Origin: Flavobacteriia bacterium
GTDB lineage: Bacteria > Bacteroidota > Bacteroidia > Flavobacteriales > Flavobacteriaceae
Direction of reading: 5' to 3'
Assembly: GCA_011330545.1 (NCBI GenBank)
Contig: DRQI01000510.1
Location: forward strand, 1-7,316
Length of the DNA: 7,316 nt
In this document: positions 5,094-7,316 of the stretch, piece by piece
Position numbering within the stretch: position 1 is the first letter of the stretch
Layout: each line of letters begins with the position of its first letter
Position numbers and translations under genes: made by a program
Notes under the pieces: generated by a model
What the model saw: the letters and a program-made list of their open reading frames with translations, nothing else
The model's database searches: none
What the model was told of the DNA's origin: nothing

Positions 5094-5983
5094 TTGGTCA
5101 AACTTCTAAACAAACTCTCTAAATTCTGATTTTTTACTTGAGACTGTAATAATTTAAGTCCGTTATCATGTGCAAAATCAAAGATTGCAGGCCGCATATC
5201 ATTGCTTGTATTAAAAGTCAATTGCCAAGTATTTTCATAGAGATTGATTACTTTAGAGAGTTTCGGAATTTCGTACAGTAATTTTTCTTCTACGCGTAAA
5301 TCAAATTCAACTTCTATAATTTGCTCAGCATCGTTTTTTAATTCATTGAGTTTTTTATCGATAACAATTTTTCCTTTATTGATAATAATTACTCTATCGC
5401 ATACCGCTTCAACTTCTTGCATAATATGGGTAGAAAAAAGTACGGTTTTTGTCTTGCCAATTTCTCGAATCAACCCTCTAATTTCTATTAATTGATTCGG
5501 GTCTAATCCCGTAGTAGGTTCATCTAAAATCAGCACTTTAGGGTCATGTAATAACGCTACTGCCAACCCAACACGTTGCCGGTATCCTTTAGAAAGTTGT
5601 TTTATTTTTTTATGTATTTCAGGAGTCAATCCAACCTGTTCGATAACTTCTTCTATACGGCCTTTTGATACCTTATGCACCGAAGCGTTAAACTGAATAT
5701 ATTCTTTTACATACATCTCTAAATACAGCGGATTGTGCTCGGGTAAATAACCTACAGACTGTTTTACTGACATTGGTTCGGTACGCACATCATATCCGTT
5801 TACTTCTACAAGGCCTTCATTTTGAGAAATATAGGTGGTTATAATTTTCATCATAGTAGATTTTCCTGCGCCGTTAGGCCCTAAAAAACCAACGATTTGC
5901 CCCGATTCAATTGTAAAACTAATTGCATCTAATGCTCTTTGAGTTCCGTAAGTTTTAGTAATATTTTCGACTATTATTGACAT
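5090..5983 (-). CDS. gldA: Gliding motility-associated ABC transporter ATP-binding protein GldA
   Basis: The product has 297 residues and is a complete ABC ATPase. Walker A is GPNGAGKS (35-42). The Q-loop region reads YLPEHNPLY (79-87) with Glu in place of Gln, as is usual in this subfamily. The signature is LSKGYRQRV (130-138), Walker B is VLILDEP (150-156), the D-loop is TGLD (158-161) and the H-loop is H186. Residues from about 220 form the extra C-terminal domain, including NDMRPAIFDFAHDNGLK (261-277). The sequence as a whole matches flavobacterial GldA. GldA works with the membrane proteins GldF and GldG in an ABC transporter needed for gliding in Flavobacterium johnsoniae; neither partner gene is in this window. 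The gene alone does not prove gliding, since gld genes occur in non-gliding members. It converges on the DUF4136 gene with a 4-bp overlap. Confidence 0.95.
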   Translation of the reverse strand: MSIIVENITKTYGTQRALDAISFTIESGQIVGFLGPNGAGKSTMMKIITTYISQNEGLVEVNGYDVRTEPMSVKQSVGYLPEHNPLYLEMYVKEYIQFNASVHKVSKGRIEEVIEQVGLTPEIHKKIKQLSKGYRQRVGLAVALLHDPKVLILDEPTTGLDPNQLIEIRGLIREIGKTKTVLFSTHIMQEVEAVCDRVIIINKGKIVIDKKLNELKNDAEQIIEVEFDLRVEEKLLYEIPKLSKVINLYENTWQLTFNTSNDMRPAIFDFAHDNGLKLLQSQVKNQNLESLFRSLTN

Positions 5984-6183
5984 ATAATCTTGTTTAGACC
6001 ATCACAAAGAAACAAATCTTTATTGTAATTTAAATAGAATTCTTCTGTAAAAAACCCAACTTTCACAGCGCATAGATAACTTTCATTATTTTTTTCATAA
6101 AACGAATTCAACGTGAGTTTATGTATATTTACAAGATAAAATTTAAGTAACGGCAAAAAATAGCGTTTTTAACGGTTTAAAAT

Positions 6184-7050
6184 ATGGAGCTTTTTAAAAA
6201 AAAGAAAAGTGTTTTTTCATTATTATTTCTACTTTTAATAAGTATGTTCAATTCGTGTATGTCATTTAAAGTTAGTGACAAGCGCATTTATAAAGAATTT
6301 AAAAAAGAAGATAAAAAACCCCGTATTTATCGTGAAGATTTTAAAGGCAAAACCATTCGGTATATTGCTGCCAAGCCTATAAATACTGATTTACCAACTA
6401 TCCTCTTTATACATGGGGCTCCCGGTTCAAGTGATAACTTTTTTGATTATTTAAAAGATGAAGTCTTGGCTAAAAAAGCAAATCTTATTACAGTAGACAG
6501 GTTAGGTTATGGTTATTCTGATTATGGCAATGCCGAAACTTCTATCGAAGTACAAGCCGAAAGTATTTATACCTTAGTTGAAAAACACCATTTAAATAAT
6601 TTGGTTGTGGTTGGTTGGTCTTTTGGTGTACCTATTGCGGCTAAAATGATTTACAACCACCCTGAAATCAAATATGCCGTATTAATTGCCGGAGCCGTTT
6701 CACCCGAAGATGAAAAATATTTCGGAATTGCCAAATTAGTACGATGGAAACTTACCAAATGGTTATTTTCAAAAGCGCTAAAAGTATCTGATGAAGAAAA
6801 GATGGCACATGCCGATGAACTCACTAAAATGCTGCCAAATTGGAAATCTTTGACAACCCCTATCACATATTATCACGGAACCAAAGATAAAATTGTGCCT
6901 TATAAAAATATGGCTTTTATCACCAAAAATGTAACTGATAGTATCCTCAAACCCATCACTGTAAAAGATGCCAATCACTTTTTATTATTTAAAAAATACG
7001 ACTTGGTAAAAAAAGAGCTTCTCGAAGTTTTAGAGAAATTAACTCCATAA
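6184..7050 (+). CDS. Predicted lipoprotein alpha/beta hydrolase
   Basis: The product has 288 residues. The N-terminus has a basic patch (KKKK at 5-8), a hydrophobic core, and a lipobox-like MFNSC with the cysteine at 25, suggesting export as a lipoprotein. The body is an alpha/beta-hydrolase fold: HGAPGS (78-83) supplies the oxyanion loop, DRLGYGYSD (105-113) is the conserved strand-4 turn, and GWSFG (144-148) is the nucleophile elbow with S146. HGTKDKIVP (231-239) gives the acid D235, and DANHF (262-266) gives H265. The Ser-Asp-His triad is therefore complete and an active enzyme is likely. The substrate is unknown; esterase or lipase activity is only one option. It is divergent from gldA across a 200-bp spacer without a clear promoter, and is followed by a terminator-like hairpin. 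Confidence 0.9.
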   Translation: MELFKKKKSVFSLLFLLLISMFNSCMSFKVSDKRIYKEFKKEDKKPRIYREDFKGKTIRYIAAKPINTDLPTILFIHGAPGSSDNFFDYLKDEVLAKKANLITVDRLGYGYSDYGNAETSIEVQAESIYTLVEKHHLNNLVVVGWSFGVPIAAKMIYNHPEIKYAVLIAGAVSPEDEKYFGIAKLVRWKLTKWLFSKALKVSDEEKMAHADELTKMLPNWKSLTTPITYYHGTKDKIVPYKNMAFITKNVTDSILKPITVKDANHFLLFKKYDLVKKELLEVLEKLTP

Positions 7051-7054
7051 ACCC

Positions 7055-7083
7055 GCTTTTTTATCTTTAAAAGCTGTTTTTTT
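7055..7083 (+). terminator. Intrinsic terminator-like hairpin after the hydrolase gene
   Basis: GCTTTT (7055-7060) pairs with AAAAGC (7069-7074) over an 8-nt loop, followed by TG and seven T residues (7077-7083). It begins 5 bp after the hydrolase stop codon. The stem has only 6 bp and two G-C pairs, so efficiency is uncertain. Confidence 0.55.
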
Positions 7084-7109
7084 AACCTGCATTATGTATT
7101 AATGAGTCG

Positions 7110-7162
7110 TTATTAGGGTTCAAACCCAACAGCCATGGGCTAAGGGTTTGAAGGCGTAATAG
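7110..7162. repeat. Long composite inverted repeat in the distal intergenic region
   Basis: A nested hairpin of 53 nt. The core pairs TTCAAACCC (7119-7127) with GGGTTTGAA (7144-7152), nine perfect pairs. Inside is AGCC (7131-7134) with GGCT (7138-7141) around ATG. Outside, TTATTA (7110-7115) pairs with TAATAG (7157-7162) with one T-G pair. It has no T-run and lies past the terminator, so it is probably not a terminator. Confidence 0.7.
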
Positions 7163-7249
7163 GTTTTCTATCATATAAACCGTATTTAAATGTCTGATAA
7201 TCAATTAATAATGTTTTTTAATATTTAATATAAAGACCATTATTTCAAT

Positions 7250-7287
7250 AGAGACTCCTCTCTCGAATGCTCAGGATCAGAATGACA
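7250..7287 (-). repeat. Fragment resembling a dispersed Bacteroidota intergenic repeat
   Basis: The minus strand contains GTCATTCTGATCC then TGAGCATTCGAGAG, followed by GGAGTCTC. This resembles the GTCATTCTGA...GAATCTC type of short dispersed repeats found between genes in many Bacteroidota. I recognise the pattern from general knowledge. Only one copy is in the window, so repeat status cannot be shown here. Confidence 0.35.
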
Positions 7288-7316
7288 TCTAGATAATATT
7301 TCTAATCAATAAATGC

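Noticed and set aside
5974..6156. A 60-codon minus-strand ORF upstream of and overlapping the gldA start by 10 bp
   Set aside because: It resembles no protein I recognise, has low-complexity AT-rich composition, and would occupy the gldA upstream region. It is more likely a chance ORF in the divergent spacer.
7110..7145. tRNA-like T-arm (GGTTCAAACCC)
   Set aside because: Pairing fails beyond two base pairs for a T-arm, and no acceptor or anticodon stem can be assembled around it. The bases pair better in the nested hairpin.

Overview
The window looks like chromosomal DNA of a member of the Bacteroidota, most probably a flavobacterium (Flavobacteriaceae or a close relative). The evidence is AT-rich sequence, a clear GldA gliding-motility ATPase, a eukaryote-like class Ia NrdB, a DUF3109 protein, short lipoprotein signals, and several upstream sequences fitting the Bacteroidota -7 element TAnnTTTG. 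Shine-Dalgarno sites are weak or absent.

Region 1 (1-2159, minus strand) is the class Ia ribonucleotide reductase locus. nrdB (2159-1188) lies upstream of nrdA, of which only the first 23 codons (69-1) are in the window. The two genes are separated by about 1.1 kb of unusual DNA. This holds a 17/18-bp tandem array (1010-1168), a 31-bp tandem array with two alternating unit types (132-322 and 701-1004), and a gene for a 124-residue four-helix-bundle protein of the S23/IVP type. That gene sits inside one 31-bp unit, so the array is split into two blocks in register with each other. This gene-in-array structure is the most interesting part of the window.

Region 2 (2160-2494) is a 335-bp AT-rich spacer. 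It carries the nrdB upstream region and a probable terminator for the next gene.

Region 3 (2495-4393) holds a divergent pair: a cysteine-rich DUF3109 protein (minus) and a MarC-family membrane protein (plus). They are only 77 bp apart, and each has a good -7 element. A compact FAD-binding oxidoreductase-like protein of 205 residues follows on the plus strand.

Region 4 (4394-7050) holds a DUF4136 lipoprotein gene with a well-formed promoter candidate, converging with and overlapping gldA by 4 bp. A predicted lipoprotein alpha/beta hydrolase, with a complete catalytic triad, is divergent from gldA.

Region 5 (7051-7316) is non-coding. It holds a terminator-like hairpin, a long composite inverted repeat, and a fragment resembling dispersed Bacteroidota intergenic repeats.

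Functionally, the genes are mostly independent housekeeping or envelope genes: dNTP synthesis, gliding and ABC transport, membrane transport and outer-membrane lipoproteins. No single pathway links them.
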